From Halosegnis longus (GTDB lineage Archaea > Halobacteriota > Halobacteria > Halobacteriales > Haloarculaceae): DNA of 64,000 nt. The DNA lies in NCBI RefSeq assembly GCF_009663395.1, contig NZ_QKNW01000001.1, positions 558,001 through 622,000 on the forward strand, in the 5' to 3' direction. Position 1 is the first letter of the stretch. The number at the start of each line of letters is the position of its first letter. The notes below the pieces were generated by a model, which saw only the letters and a program-made list of their open reading frames with translations, had not been told where the DNA came from and did no database searches. A program made the position numbers and the translations under genes. This document shows positions 16,162 through 24,531 of the stretch, piece by piece.

Positions 16162-16482
16162 ATGGACAGTCCACTCGCCAACGAGGTCGTCGTCGGGAAA
16201 ATCGAGTCGGCCGAGGTGTTCGAGACCGCGCGGAAACCGAAGCTCGCGAAGCTCGACATCGACCTCGGTGACGAACGCGCACAGTCGGCCGCCCAGCTGC
16301 TGTACCACCACGACATTGACGACCTCCCGGGGACGCGTGTCCTCTGTGTGACCGACCTCGGGACGGTGAACATCGCCGGCTACACGTCGGAAGTACTCAC
16401 GGTCGGCGTGCCGGGCGAGGACGGGAACCCAGTGCTCGTCACGCCCTCGAAGGACGTGCCTCTCGGCGGCGAACTCTACTAA
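16162..16482 (+). CDS. CsaA-like tRNA-binding domain protein
   Basis: A 106-residue protein with the EMAPII/CsaA OB-fold. It reads VVGKIESAEVFETARKPKL (residues ~10-28), then DIDLGDERAQSAAQLLY and VTDLGTVNIAGYTSEVLTVG. Bacterial CsaA homologues bind tRNA-like substrates and have been proposed as export chaperones. I chose ATG 16162; the longer frame would run antisense across the PPOX gene. It is close to the expected 110-residue family length. Confidence 0.85.
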   Translation: MDSPLANEVVVGKIESAEVFETARKPKLAKLDIDLGDERAQSAAQLLYHHDIDDLPGTRVLCVTDLGTVNIAGYTSEVLTVGVPGEDGNPVLVTPSKDVPLGGELY

Positions 16483-16502
16483 GTTGAAACGACGACAGGG
16501 AG

Positions 16503-17360
16503 CTACTCCTCCGCGACGGCGGTCTGCATCGCCTCGGAGTTGAACGCCTCGCCGATCTCGCCCTTGTTGTCGGCGACGATGATACCGGCCGTCGAGCCGG
16601 TGAGGTCGGCGAACTCCTCCATCGCGAGGTCGGCCGCGTCGCTCGCGGTGCGACCCATCTCTAAGTGGTCGACCGCGCGGCGCGCGAGCGTGACGCGGGC
16701 GATATCCTCACCGGCCCCGGTCGCACTCGCGCCACCGGCACGAGTCGCGTAAAACCCCGCCCCGACCTGCGGTACGTCGCCGACGCGCCCCGCGAGCGCG
16801 AGCCACCGACCGCCCGTCGAGGTGGCGGCCGCGATGCGGTCCTGATTGCGTGCGACAGCGCCGACCGTATCGCTTCCCCCGAACTGCTCGCGCAGCCAGT
16901 CGAGCTGTTCGCGTTTGTCCGTCGGGTCCGGCCGCGAGTCGAGCTCGCGCCACTGCTCGCGCCGGCGGTCCGTCCAGAGGTCGACCTCGGTCTCGACGCC
17001 GAACTCGTCGGCGAGGTCGACGGCGTGGACGCCGGAGACGAGGATATGTGGCGTCTCCTCCTTGACGACGCGGGCGGCGTCGACGGCGTGTTCGACGCCG
17101 GGCATCGACGAGACAGCGCCGACGGCACGGTCGTCGGTCATCAGCCCCGCGTCGGTGCGGATGATGCCGTCGGACTGGACCGTCCCGCCGACGCCGGCGT
17201 TGAATCGCGGGTCGGATTCGAGAACGGCGACGGCAGCACACACCGCGTCGGTGACGGAGTCGGTCGCGACGCCGGCCTCGGCGGCCTCGTCGATGACGGC
17301 CTGTCGCTCGGGCGGTTCCTCGGGGGGCGACCCCGCACCGCCGTGGACGATGATGTTCAT
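16503..17360 (-). CDS. Isoaspartyl peptidase / plant-type L-asparaginase
   Basis: A 285-residue Ntn-hydrolase. It starts MNIIVHGGAGSPPEE and has the autocleavage nucleophile motif GGSDTVGAVARN, in which the Thr becomes the N terminus of the beta subunit (about residue 164). Downstream are STGGRWLALAGRVGDVP and the substrate-binding TGAGEDIARV. These enzymes hydrolyse isoaspartyl dipeptides and L-asparagine. Start ATG 17360 matches the family. It is divergent from icd with a 229-bp promoter-rich gap. Confidence 0.92.
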   Translation of the reverse strand: MNIIVHGGAGSPPEEPPERQAVIDEAAEAGVATDSVTDAVCAAVAVLESDPRFNAGVGGTVQSDGIIRTDAGLMTDDRAVGAVSSMPGVEHAVDAARVVKEETPHILVSGVHAVDLADEFGVETEVDLWTDRRREQWRELDSRPDPTDKREQLDWLREQFGGSDTVGAVARNQDRIAAATSTGGRWLALAGRVGDVPQVGAGFYATRAGGASATGAGEDIARVTLARRAVDHLEMGRTASDAADLAMEEFADLTGSTAGIIVADNKGEIGEAFNSEAMQTAVAEE

Positions 17361-17432
17361 ACTCGCTCCTGTGAGCCGACCCGTTTAGTCGCCTCGCCTC
17401 GCGAGCGTCGCCGAAAACGGACTATCGTTCGT

Positions 17433-17440
17433 GATATATT
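17433..17440 (+). promoter_or_regulatory. Candidate TATA box of icd
   Basis: The sequence gatatatt lies in an AT-rich patch upstream of icd. If used, transcription would start near 17465 and give a leader of about 125 nt that contains the two palindromes at 17539-17572. A second AT-rich stretch (actatcactattgtacatt) lies nearer the gene, so the assignment is uncertain. Confidence 0.35.
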
Positions 17441-17538
17441 CCGCCACTGTGTGAAATTCTGACACAGCCAATCCGGCTGCAGTCTATCGATTTTCGCACC
17501 AGCACGGAGTCGACAAACTATCACTATTGTACATTTCG

Positions 17539-17572
17539 ATTCGTACGAATAACGGTACGCCTTTCCGTACCG
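17539..17572. promoter_or_regulatory. Two adjacent palindromes upstream of icd
   Basis: Positions 17539-17550 form a perfect 12-bp palindrome (attcgtacgaat). Two bases later, cggtacg (17553-17559) pairs with cgtaccg (17566-17572) across a 6-base spacer. Both share the core gtac. The pair ends 18 bp before the icd ATG. The layout suggests a repressor operator or an RNA hairpin near the start; no known regulator site is recognised. Confidence 0.5.
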
Positions 17573-17589
17573 ACTCAGAAATCGGTGTA

Positions 17590-18852
17590 ATGTCACACGA
17601 GTACGAGCAGGTTGACGTGCCGGAGAACGGCTCGACCATCGACGTAGACGAGAACGACGAGATCGTCGTTCCGGACGACCCGATCATTCCGATTATCCAC
17701 GGAGACGGTATCGGGACGGACGTCGGCCCGGCCGCCCAGAAGGTACTCAACGCAGCCGCCGAAGCGACCGGTCGCGAAATCAACTGGATGCGCGTCTACG
17801 CCGGCGAGTCCGCCCGCGAGAAGTACGGCGAGAACCTCCCGGACGACACCGTCGAGGCGATGAAGGAGTTCCGCGTCTCCATCAAGGGGCCGCTCACGAC
17901 GCCGGTCGGTGCCGGCTTCCGCAGCCTGAACGTCGCGCTCCGCAAGAAGCTCGACCTCTACGCGAACGTTCGCCCGACCTACCACCTCGACGGCGTCCCG
18001 TCGCCCGTCAAGGAGCCGGAGAAGATGGACATGGTCAACTTCCGCGAGAACACGGAGGACGTCTACGCCGGCATCGAGTTCGAGGCCGGCACCGACGAGG
18101 TCCAACAGGTCAAGGAGTTCGTCGAAGACGAGATGGGCTTCGACTCCACCATCCACGATGGTCCGGTCGGCATCGGCATCAAGCCGATTACCGAGTTCGG
18201 TACGAAGCGGCTCGTCCGGCGCGCAATCGAGTACGCCATCGAGAACGACCGCGACTCCGTCACGCTCATCCACAAGGGGAACATCATGAAGTTCACCGAG
18301 GGCGCGTTCCGCGACTGGGGCTACGAGCTCGCCGAGGAGGAGTACCCCGAACGGACCATCGACGAGGACACGCTCTGGGAAGAGTACGACGGCGAGGCTC
18401 CCGAGGACGTCGTCGTCATCAAGGACCGCATCGCCGACAACATGCTCCAGCAGCTGCTCACCCGCACGGAGCAGTACGACGTGCTCGCCATGCCGAACCT
18501 GAACGGCGACTACCTCTCTGACGCCGCCGGCGCACAGATTGGCGGGCTCGGCATCGCACCGGGCGCGAACCTCGGTGAGGGCCGCGTGCTCGCAGAGCCG
18601 GTCCACGGCTCCGCACCGAAGTACGCCGGACAGGACAAGGTGAATCCGAGCGCGATGATTCTCTCCGGTCGACTCATGCTCGAACAGCTGGGCTGGGAGG
18701 ACGCCGCGCTGCTCGTCCGTGACGCCGTTGAGGCGCAGATTTCCTCCGGCGAGGTCACGTACGACATCGAGCGACAGATCGACGGCGGCGAGAAGCTCGC
18801 CACCTCCGAATTCGCCGAGGGAGTCGTCGAGCACATCCACGACCTCGCGTAA
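17590..18852 (+). CDS. icd: Isocitrate dehydrogenase (NADP+)
   Basis: A 420-residue TCA-cycle enzyme that oxidatively decarboxylates isocitrate to 2-oxoglutarate. It contains IIHGDGIGTDVGPAAQKVL, the substrate helix and RENTEDVYAGIE, and the cofactor region HGSAPKYAGQDKVNP, whose Lys-Tyr pair is the NADP-type signature known from E. coli ICDH. Length is close to the haloarchaeal enzyme. ATG 17590 was chosen over an in-frame TTG at 17527 because it begins the conserved MSHEYEQV and leaves the palindromic region non-coding. Confidence 0.97.
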   Translation: MSHEYEQVDVPENGSTIDVDENDEIVVPDDPIIPIIHGDGIGTDVGPAAQKVLNAAAEATGREINWMRVYAGESAREKYGENLPDDTVEAMKEFRVSIKGPLTTPVGAGFRSLNVALRKKLDLYANVRPTYHLDGVPSPVKEPEKMDMVNFRENTEDVYAGIEFEAGTDEVQQVKEFVEDEMGFDSTIHDGPVGIGIKPITEFGTKRLVRRAIEYAIENDRDSVTLIHKGNIMKFTEGAFRDWGYELAEEEYPERTIDEDTLWEEYDGEAPEDVVVIKDRIADNMLQQLLTRTEQYDVLAMPNLNGDYLSDAAGAQIGGLGIAPGANLGEGRVLAEPVHGSAPKYAGQDKVNPSAMILSGRLMLEQLGWEDAALLVRDAVEAQISSGEVTYDIERQIDGGEKLATSEFAEGVVEHIHDLA

Positions 18853-18922
18853 GCTCACGCGACTCACTTCTCAGTTCTTTCACCCGCGATAGCCGCTGCT
18901 CTCGACCCGAGAAACAGCGGCG

Positions 18923-19261
18923 TTACTCGTCGCCCCAGTCGGGATTCGTGCGCGGCGGCGAGAAGATATCCACGCCGAGGAACGGCTCGTCGCCGCGGTT
19001 CTCGACGCCGTGGACCTCGTTCCCTTCGAGCACGTACGAGTCGCCCGGGCCGAGCGTAATCTCCTCGCCGTCTTCGAGCAGGAAGGTACCCTGCCCCTGA
19101 TAGATGAAGCCGGCCTGCTCGTGGTGGTGGTCGTGTTTCGGGACCGTGGCACCCGGTTCGATGCGGAAATGCTGGACGCTCGTTTTCTCGCCGCTCGCCA
19201 TCTGTGCGAGGAACACGTCCTCGACCGCCTCGGTCTCCGCGCCGATGTCGTCGGTGTCCAT
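18923..19261 (-). CDS. Small cupin-domain protein
   Basis: A 112-residue single cupin. The first metal motif is visible as HDHHHEQAGFIYQGQGTF (residues ~43-60), with several histidines and a Glu, and the second as LEGNEVHGVENRG. The protein probably binds a divalent metal; the substrate is unknown. It lies upstream of trpG on the same strand? No: trpG (19286-19912) is transcribed toward it, so the cupin gene follows trpG by 24 bp and may be co-transcribed. Confidence 0.85.
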   Translation of the reverse strand: MDTDDIGAETEAVEDVFLAQMASGEKTSVQHFRIEPGATVPKHDHHHEQAGFIYQGQGTFLLEDGEEITLGPGDSYVLEGNEVHGVENRGDEPFLGVDIFSPPRTNPDWGDE

Positions 19262-19285
19262 GGCGACTGCTCACACGCCCCGGGC

Positions 19286-19912
19286 TTAATCCCGTCGGGA
19301 AGCCGTGGCGAGGAAGCTACGGACCATCTGTCGCCCGTGGTCGGTGAGGATAGATTCGGGATGGAACTGCACGCCGACGTGGGGGCGGTCGGCGTGGCGC
19401 ACCCCCATCACGACCCCGCGCTCGTCTTCGGTGCGTGCGGTCTCGGTGAGCGCGTCGGTCAGGTCCGCGCGCTCGACCGCCAGCGAGTGATACCGGCCGA
19501 CGTGCAGTTCGTCGGGGAGGTCGGCGAAGACGCCCCGGCCGTCGTGGCTGACGACCGAGGGCTTCCCGTGGACCACCTCGTCGGCCTGTCCGACCGGGAC
19601 GCCGTTTGCCGCACACAGCGCCTGATGGCCGAGACAGACCCCGAGGGTCGGATACGCGAGGTCGCGGAAAATCGGGAGCGAGACGCCCGCCTGCTGTGGG
19701 GTTCCCGGTCCCGGCGAGACGACGACTGCGCGCGGGGTCATCCGGTCGATGTCGCTCGTCGTGACGGCGTCGTTTCGCCTGACCTCGATTGTATCGCGCG
19801 CCTGTTCGTTCGTCAGCCCCTCAGCGAGGAGTGCTTCGCCGACGTACTGGACGAGATTGTACGCGAACGAGTCGTAGTTGTCGATGACGAGGATGGGATT
19901 TTGTTCGTTCAT
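19286..19912 (-). CDS. trpG: Anthranilate synthase component II (glutaminase; TrpG/PabA)
   Basis: A 208-residue class I glutamine amidotransferase that supplies ammonia to the chorismate-using partner encoded upstream. It begins MNEQNPILVIDNYDSFAYN, has the nucleophile elbow GVCLGHQALC and the catalytic His/Glu in VQFHPESI. TrpG and PabA cannot be separated by sequence alone. ATG 19912 is the family start. Unusually, 321 bp containing a repeat copy separate it from trpE, where a tight or overlapping junction is normal. Confidence 0.9.
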   Translation of the reverse strand: MNEQNPILVIDNYDSFAYNLVQYVGEALLAEGLTNEQARDTIEVRRNDAVTTSDIDRMTPRAVVVSPGPGTPQQAGVSLPIFRDLAYPTLGVCLGHQALCAANGVPVGQADEVVHGKPSVVSHDGRGVFADLPDELHVGRYHSLAVERADLTDALTETARTEDERGVVMGVRHADRPHVGVQFHPESILTDHGRQMVRSFLATASRRD

Positions 19913-19959
19913 CTGTTCCACCCAGTGATTTTGTTCGTGATGGAGGCAACTGCTGGAAG

Positions 19960-20217
19960 AGTACTGCTTCCGAAGCCCTCGCACTTGCTCCGGTCGATGC
20001 GCCGGCTGCGCGCCTCGGGGTCGCGCTGTCGCGCGGCCACCTGCGGTGCTTGCTCGTGCGCGTCGTCCCGGAGCGGGCTCGCCCTTCGAGTCCGCCGAGG
20101 GACCGCACCGCCCACACGCCTCCCCAACCGATTCCGTCGCTCACGTTCGTTCGCTCCGTCATCCCTCGCGCTGACTCGCGCGCACGAGGCGCGCTCGGAC
20201 CACGCCACCGCAGGAGG
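19960..20217 (-). repeat. Dispersed repeat, copy B, between trpE and trpG
   Basis: On the minus strand this region reads through the same blocks as copies A and C: gtggcgtggtccgagcgcgc, then cgcgagtcag, cggttggggaggcgtgtggg and a ggactcgaagggcgag start of a terminal module, which ends with gagggcttcg...gcagtactc near 19960. The 5' half is close to copy A; the 3' module is diverged but keeps the same arm pattern. It points in the same direction as trpG. I see no credible ORF in it. Confidence 0.6.
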
Positions 20218-20233
20218 GCGGGGAGAATCGGAG

Positions 20234-21700
20234 TTACACATCACCATCACCCTCCACGGAGAGCCGGGTTTCGAGCGCGGTATCGAGGGCGGTAATCAGG
20301 GCGCGACCCTTGTCCAGCGTCTCCTCGTACTCGGCGTCGGGGTCCGAATCGTGGACGATACCGGCACCGACCCGGAGCCCGTACTCGCCGTCCGTGTGGA
20401 CGAGCGTCCGGATGACGATGTTGAGGGTGGCGCGCCCGTCGAAGCCGAGCGCGAACATCGACCCCGTGTACGGCCCGCGCTTCGTCGCCTCGACTTCCTC
20501 GATAATCTCCATCGTCCGGGGCTTTGGCGCGCCGGTGATGGTCCCGCCGGGGAACGCCGCCGCAATCGCATCGACGGCGTCGAACTCCGGGCGGAGTTCA
20601 CCGGCCACGAGCGAGACGAGATGCATCACCTCGGAGTAGCGGTCCACCCGGCGGTACTCCTCGACCTCGACGCTCCCGAACTGCGACACCTTCCCGAGGT
20701 CGTTGCGCTCGAGGTCGACGAGCATGGCGTGTTCGGCCCGCTCCTTCGCGTTCTCGGTGAGTTCGCGTTCGAGCGCGGCGTCGATATCGGCGTCGCCACC
20801 CCGGGGACGGGTGCCGGCGATCGGCTCCGTCAGGAGTCGGCCGTCGTCGACGTCGAGCAGGAGTTCGGGCGAGGCGCTCACCAGGTCCACGTCCGGGAAC
20901 TCCACCAGCCCGGAGTAGGGAGCCGGATTCACCCGCCGGAGGGCGTCGTACGCCGCGACGGGGTGGACGGCCGCGGGCGCGGTGAGCCGCTGGCTCACGT
21001 TCGTCTGGAAGGTGTCGCCGGCGCGAATCAACTCTTTCACCCGGCGCACGCGGTCGGCGAACTCGGCACGCGTCGCGTCCCCGACGAACTCCACGGAGTC
21101 GGTTTCGACCGGTGGGTCGGGCAGCGACGGCTCGCCCGTCGTCAGGTCGGTCGCGAGCGATTCGGCCCGGTCGCGCGCCCGCTCGTAGATTGCTTCGGGG
21201 CCCTCGTCGCCGTCGACGCGCGGGCAGACACACACCCGGAGCGTCGGGTCGCCGTCGCGCGCATCGGCCGCCTCCCACGCCACGACGCTGTCGAAGCGGC
21301 CGAACTGGACCCGGGGAAGCCCGCGGTCGTCGACCGTCTCGTCGGGCAGCGCTTCGAGTTCCCGGACCGCGTCGTAGGAGAGCCAGCCGAACAGGCCACA
21401 CGGGTACGGAACCGCACAGTCGCCGCGGACGAGCCGTTCGTCGGCGACTGCATCGCGGAGCGTATCGAAGGCCGACGTCTCGGGACCGACGCTGACGACT
21501 TCCTCGGGGTCGGTCGCGAAGTAGCCCCACCCGTCCTGTCCGCCGGTGGTCTCGTAGAAGACGCCGTGGTCGCCGCGCGCGCGGCGATAGGCGTCGAAGG
21601 GGTCGGCCACGACGCGCGCTTCCACGGGGATGCGCGCTCCGGCCGGCGCGTCGGCTGCCAGCTCGCGGAAGGCGGTCTCGTCGGTAGCGACCCGAACCAT
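20234..21700 (-). CDS. trpE: Anthranilate synthase component I (TrpE-type chorismate-binding enzyme)
   Basis: A 488-residue chorismate-binding enzyme. The catalytic half shows [46 protein letters not shown] and [11 protein letters not shown]. The motif PIAGT has Ala where aminodeoxychorismate synthase PabB has the catalytic Lys (PIKGT), which favours anthranilate synthase. The site equivalent to the LLES tryptophan-feedback motif reads FYET here, so feedback control may differ. It lies between a HhH protein gene and the repeat-separated trpG, with aroE further upstream. PabB activity cannot be excluded. Confidence 0.88.
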   Translation of the reverse strand: MVRVATDETAFRELAADAPAGARIPVEARVVADPFDAYRRARGDHGVFYETTGGQDGWGYFATDPEEVVSVGPETSAFDTLRDAVADERLVRGDCAVPYPCGLFGWLSYDAVRELEALPDETVDDRGLPRVQFGRFDSVVAWEAADARDGDPTLRVCVCPRVDGDEGPEAIYERARDRAESLATDLTTGEPSLPDPPVETDSVEFVGDATRAEFADRVRRVKELIRAGDTFQTNVSQRLTAPAAVHPVAAYDALRRVNPAPYSGLVEFPDVDLVSASPELLLDVDDGRLLTEPIAGTRPRGGDADIDAALERELTENAKERAEHAMLVDLERNDLGKVSQFGSVEVEEYRRVDRYSEVMHLVSLVAGELRPEFDAVDAIAAAFPGGTITGAPKPRTMEIIEEVEATKRGPYTGSMFALGFDGRATLNIVIRTLVHTDGEYGLRVGAGIVHDSDPDAEYEETLDKGRALITALDTALETRLSVEGDGDV

Positions 21701-21739
21701 GTGGAAAACAGCGTCGCGGCCGATAACGGGGTTTCGGTT

Positions 21740-22210
21740 CTACTGCTCGCCGGCGCGGGCGATCCAGTCGGTCAGCCGCTTCGCCGAGATGCCGGTCTCG
21801 TCGGCGAGCCAGTCGGCGTCGGCGTCGGCGAGTTCGGCGACCGACTCGATGCCGGCCTCCTCCAGTCGCTTGGCGTAGGCCGGGCCGATACCGTTGATGG
21901 ATTCGACGTGCGGGCTTCCGTCGGTCGGCTCCTCGGGGACCGGACCCGCGGCCTCTGCCGGTTCCGCGGCGGACGTCTCGGTGCCGGCGTGGTCGGTGAC
22001 CTCGGTCGCCTCGGCCGGCTCCGCCACGTCGTCCTCGGGCGGCTCCTCCGTCATCGCGGCCGACCCCTCCTTGTGGGCGACGGCTTCGTCGTCTTCCTTC
22101 TCACTCGTCGGCGATTTGACGGCGTGCTCGCTGCTCGCGTCCGGCTGTGGCTCCGTGTCGCGGCCGGAGCCGAGCCCCAGTACGGATTTGATAGTGTCCA
22201 ACAGTCCCAT
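21740..22210 (-). CDS. Helix-hairpin-helix protein with acidic linker
   Basis: A 156-residue protein. The N-terminal ~15 residues (MGLLDTIKSVLGLGSG) form a short amphipathic helix, residues ~20-95 are a low-complexity Glu/Ala/Pro-rich acidic linker, and the C-terminal ~55 residues carry a helix-hairpin-helix domain (ESINGIGPAYAKRLEEAGIE, then ISAKRLTDWI). This HhH type occurs in topoisomerase tails, as in topA in this window, and in many haloarchaeal small proteins. A nucleic-acid or protein-interaction role is likely. It sits between aroE and trpE, so it may be co-transcribed with aromatic biosynthesis genes. Confidence 0.8.
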   Translation of the reverse strand: MGLLDTIKSVLGLGSGRDTEPQPDASSEHAVKSPTSEKEDDEAVAHKEGSAAMTEEPPEDDVAEPAEATEVTDHAGTETSAAEPAEAAGPVPEEPTDGSPHVESINGIGPAYAKRLEEAGIESVAELADADADWLADETGISAKRLTDWIARAGEQ

Positions 22211-22235
22211 ATTCGGACGTACTCGCGCGCCTGAC

Positions 22236-23036
22236 TTAAAGCCGGTCCCGGAGCGCGCGGTTCATCGCGTCGACGGGCGCGTCCTCGCCGGTCCAAAGCT
22301 CGAACGCCTCGACCCCCTGAAACAGGAGCATCCACGCGCCGTCGACGGTCGTCGCGCCTGCCGCGTCGGCCTCGCGGAGCAGCCGTGTGTCGAGTGGCGT
22401 GTACACCGCGTCGAGCACGGCGAGGTCGGCGTGGAGCGCGTCGCCCGGCACGATCGTCTGCTCGCGGTCGTCCATCCCGACGCTGGTACAGTTGACGAGC
22501 ACGCTCGCCTCCTCGATGAGCCGCGGCAGGTCCGGGAGTCCGTGCCCGCTCGCGCGGGGTATCTCCGCGGCCAGCTCGCGGGCGGTCTCGACGGTCCGGT
22601 TCGCGATTTCGACGTTCATCCCCGCGTCGGCGAGTCCGAAGGCGACGGCCCGGCCAGCGCCGCCGGCCCCGACGACGACCGCCGTACCGGAGAGGTCCAC
22701 GTCGTGGTGGCCGAGGGCGCGCACCGCGCCGGCGGCGTCGGTGTTGTGGCCGGTGACCGTCTCACCGGAAAAGTCGAGTGTGTTGACCGCGCCGATGCGG
22801 GCCGCGAGGTCGTCCGGCTCCACGAGGTCGTGGGCCTGCTGTTTGAACGGAATCGTGACGTTCAGCCCGCGGATGTTGAGCGCGTCGGCCCCGTCGAGCG
22901 CCTGGGGGAGCGTCTCGGTCGTCGGCTCGAAGGTGACGTACCGGGCGTCAAGGTCGCGTTCGGCGTAGGCGGCCTCGTGCATCGGCGGCGACAGCGAGTG
23001 CTCGACCGGGTTGCCGAGCAGTCCGAAGACGTGCAT
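22236..23036 (-). CDS. aroE: Shikimate dehydrogenase
   Basis: A 266-residue NADP-dependent shikimate dehydrogenase. The shikimate-binding N terminus reads [17 protein letters not shown] (SLS motif), followed by [11 protein letters not shown] with the catalytic Lys and [12 protein letters not shown] with the catalytic Asp. The cofactor loop is [17 protein letters not shown], and the C-terminal block is [17 protein letters not shown]. It heads a same-strand run with the HhH protein, trpE and trpG, so it probably feeds chorismate to them. Confidence 0.95.
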   Translation of the reverse strand: MHVFGLLGNPVEHSLSPPMHEAAYAERDLDARYVTFEPTTETLPQALDGADALNIRGLNVTIPFKQQAHDLVEPDDLAARIGAVNTLDFSGETVTGHNTDAAGAVRALGHHDVDLSGTAVVVGAGGAGRAVAFGLADAGMNVEIANRTVETARELAAEIPRASGHGLPDLPRLIEEASVLVNCTSVGMDDREQTIVPGDALHADLAVLDAVYTPLDTRLLREADAAGATTVDGAWMLLFQGVEAFELWTGEDAPVDAMNRALRDRL

Positions 23037-23118
23037 ACCGGCGTTCGGCGGCGGCGGGCGATAAAACGGTCGGCCCAGAGCAAAAGAGATAGGTCCGCCC
23101 CTGCCGGCTGTCTACAAA

Positions 23119-24486
23119 ATGGGCTTTACCGACCGATTCCGGCACCCGCTGATTCCGGTCTTCCTCGCCGTCGGCTTGACGCTCCCGTGGGTAGTCTCCG
23201 ACCTCACCGGCGCGGCCGACGGCTTCTCGGAGCTGACGGTCGTCGCCGTCGCGGGACTCGCCGTGCTCGGCGCATCGTTCCTCCTCGCGTGGGGGGCAGA
23301 GACGGCAGAGAAAGACGTTCCCCGCGCCTTCGCCATCGCCGTGCTCGCCGTGCTCGCAGTCGCCCCCGAGTACGCCGTCGACGCGCTGTACGCGTGGCAG
23401 GCAGGCAGCGGCGGCGCGACCGCCGAGGCGTGTGCACAGTTCACCACCGCACAGATCGAAAACGAGATCAACGACCTCGCGTCGGCGTGTCACAACGCGA
23501 ATCTCGCCGTCGCGAACATGACCGGCGCGAACCGCATCCTCATCGGGCTCGGCTGGTCGGGCATCGCCATGTTCACGCTCTTCCGGGCGGGACGGAGCGA
23601 AGACCCCGCCGTGGAGTCGCGCGAGGGCTTCCTCGCCGACCGCGTGAACCTCGACCCGAGCATCTCCACGGAGATCGCGTTCCTCTTTTTCGCGACCGTG
23701 TGGGCCTTCTTCGTCCCGCTGGGCGGCGGTATCGACATCCTCGACATGACCGTGCTCGTCGGGCTGTACGTCGTCTACATCGGCATCATCCTGAAGGGTG
23801 ACGTGGACGACGACGACCACCAGGTCGGCGTGCCCGCGTACTTCCAGGCGAAGGCGCGCCACATCCGCGTCCCGGTGGTGCTCACGCTGTTTGCGTACTC
23901 GGGCATCCTCATCTTCACCGCGGTCGAGCCGTTCGCCCACGGGCTGGAGTCGCTCGGCCAGCAGTTCGGAATCCCCTCCTTCTTCATGATTCAGTGGGTG
24001 GCACCGCTGGCCTCCGAGTCGCCGGAGCTCATCGTCGTTGCGTATCTCGTCAACAAGGCGCGCTCAACGGCCGGCTTCAACGCGCTCATCTCCTCGAAGC
24101 TGAACCAGTGGACGCTGCTCATCGGGACGCTGGTCGTCGTCTTCTCCATCGCGTCGGGCGGCTACGAGCATCTCCCGTTCGACGCGAAGCAGTCGGCCGA
24201 AATCTGGATTACGGCCGCCCAGTCGCTGTTCGCGCTGGCCATCCTCATCAACTTCAACATCAGCGTCCGCGAGGCGGTCGTCCTGCTCGTCCTGTTCGCC
24301 TCGCAGGTCATACTGGAGTTTCTCATCATCCGCGACGTTGCGATTCCGTTCACGAGCCGGGAGCTACTCATCGGCTACGCGGTCGCGTACATCGTGTTCG
24401 CGCTGGCACTGTTCGTCTACCGGCGGAACGCGCTCCGGCAGCTGTTCGCGCGGCTCGCGGAGACGGTCAAGACAGTCCGGGGCTGA
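23119..24486 (+). CDS. Sodium/calcium exchanger family membrane transporter
   Basis: A 455-residue protein with about eleven membrane helices arranged as an inverted pair of Na/Ca exchanger domains. The two alpha-repeats are recognisable as LAVLAVAPEYAVDALYAW (residues ~76-93) and APLASESPELIVVAYLVN (~295-312), each with the acidic residue that binds cation. A long periplasmic segment (~97-130) and a cytoplasmic loop (~230-245) lie between. Ion specificity cannot be read from sequence; Ca2+/Na+ or H+ antiport is the family expectation. It starts 82 bp from the divergent aroE. Confidence 0.88.
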   Translation: MGFTDRFRHPLIPVFLAVGLTLPWVVSDLTGAADGFSELTVVAVAGLAVLGASFLLAWGAETAEKDVPRAFAIAVLAVLAVAPEYAVDALYAWQAGSGGATAEACAQFTTAQIENEINDLASACHNANLAVANMTGANRILIGLGWSGIAMFTLFRAGRSEDPAVESREGFLADRVNLDPSISTEIAFLFFATVWAFFVPLGGGIDILDMTVLVGLYVVYIGIILKGDVDDDDHQVGVPAYFQAKARHIRVPVVLTLFAYSGILIFTAVEPFAHGLESLGQQFGIPSFFMIQWVAPLASESPELIVVAYLVNKARSTAGFNALISSKLNQWTLLIGTLVVVFSIASGGYEHLPFDAKQSAEIWITAAQSLFALAILINFNISVREAVVLLVLFASQVILEFLIIRDVAIPFTSRELLIGYAVAYIVFALALFVYRRNALRQLFARLAETVKTVRG

Positions 24487-24531
24487 GAGGCGACCCAAAC
24501 CCCTTTGCGGGGGACCCCCGTACCCGAGGTA

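Noticed and set aside
19010-22234. 1074-residue open frame antisense to trpG, trpE, the HhH gene and others
   Set aside because: Its translation is low-complexity, Arg/Gly/Val-rich and lacks any domain, and it runs opposite to four genes with clear family motifs. GC-rich haloarchaeal DNA routinely leaves such frames open.
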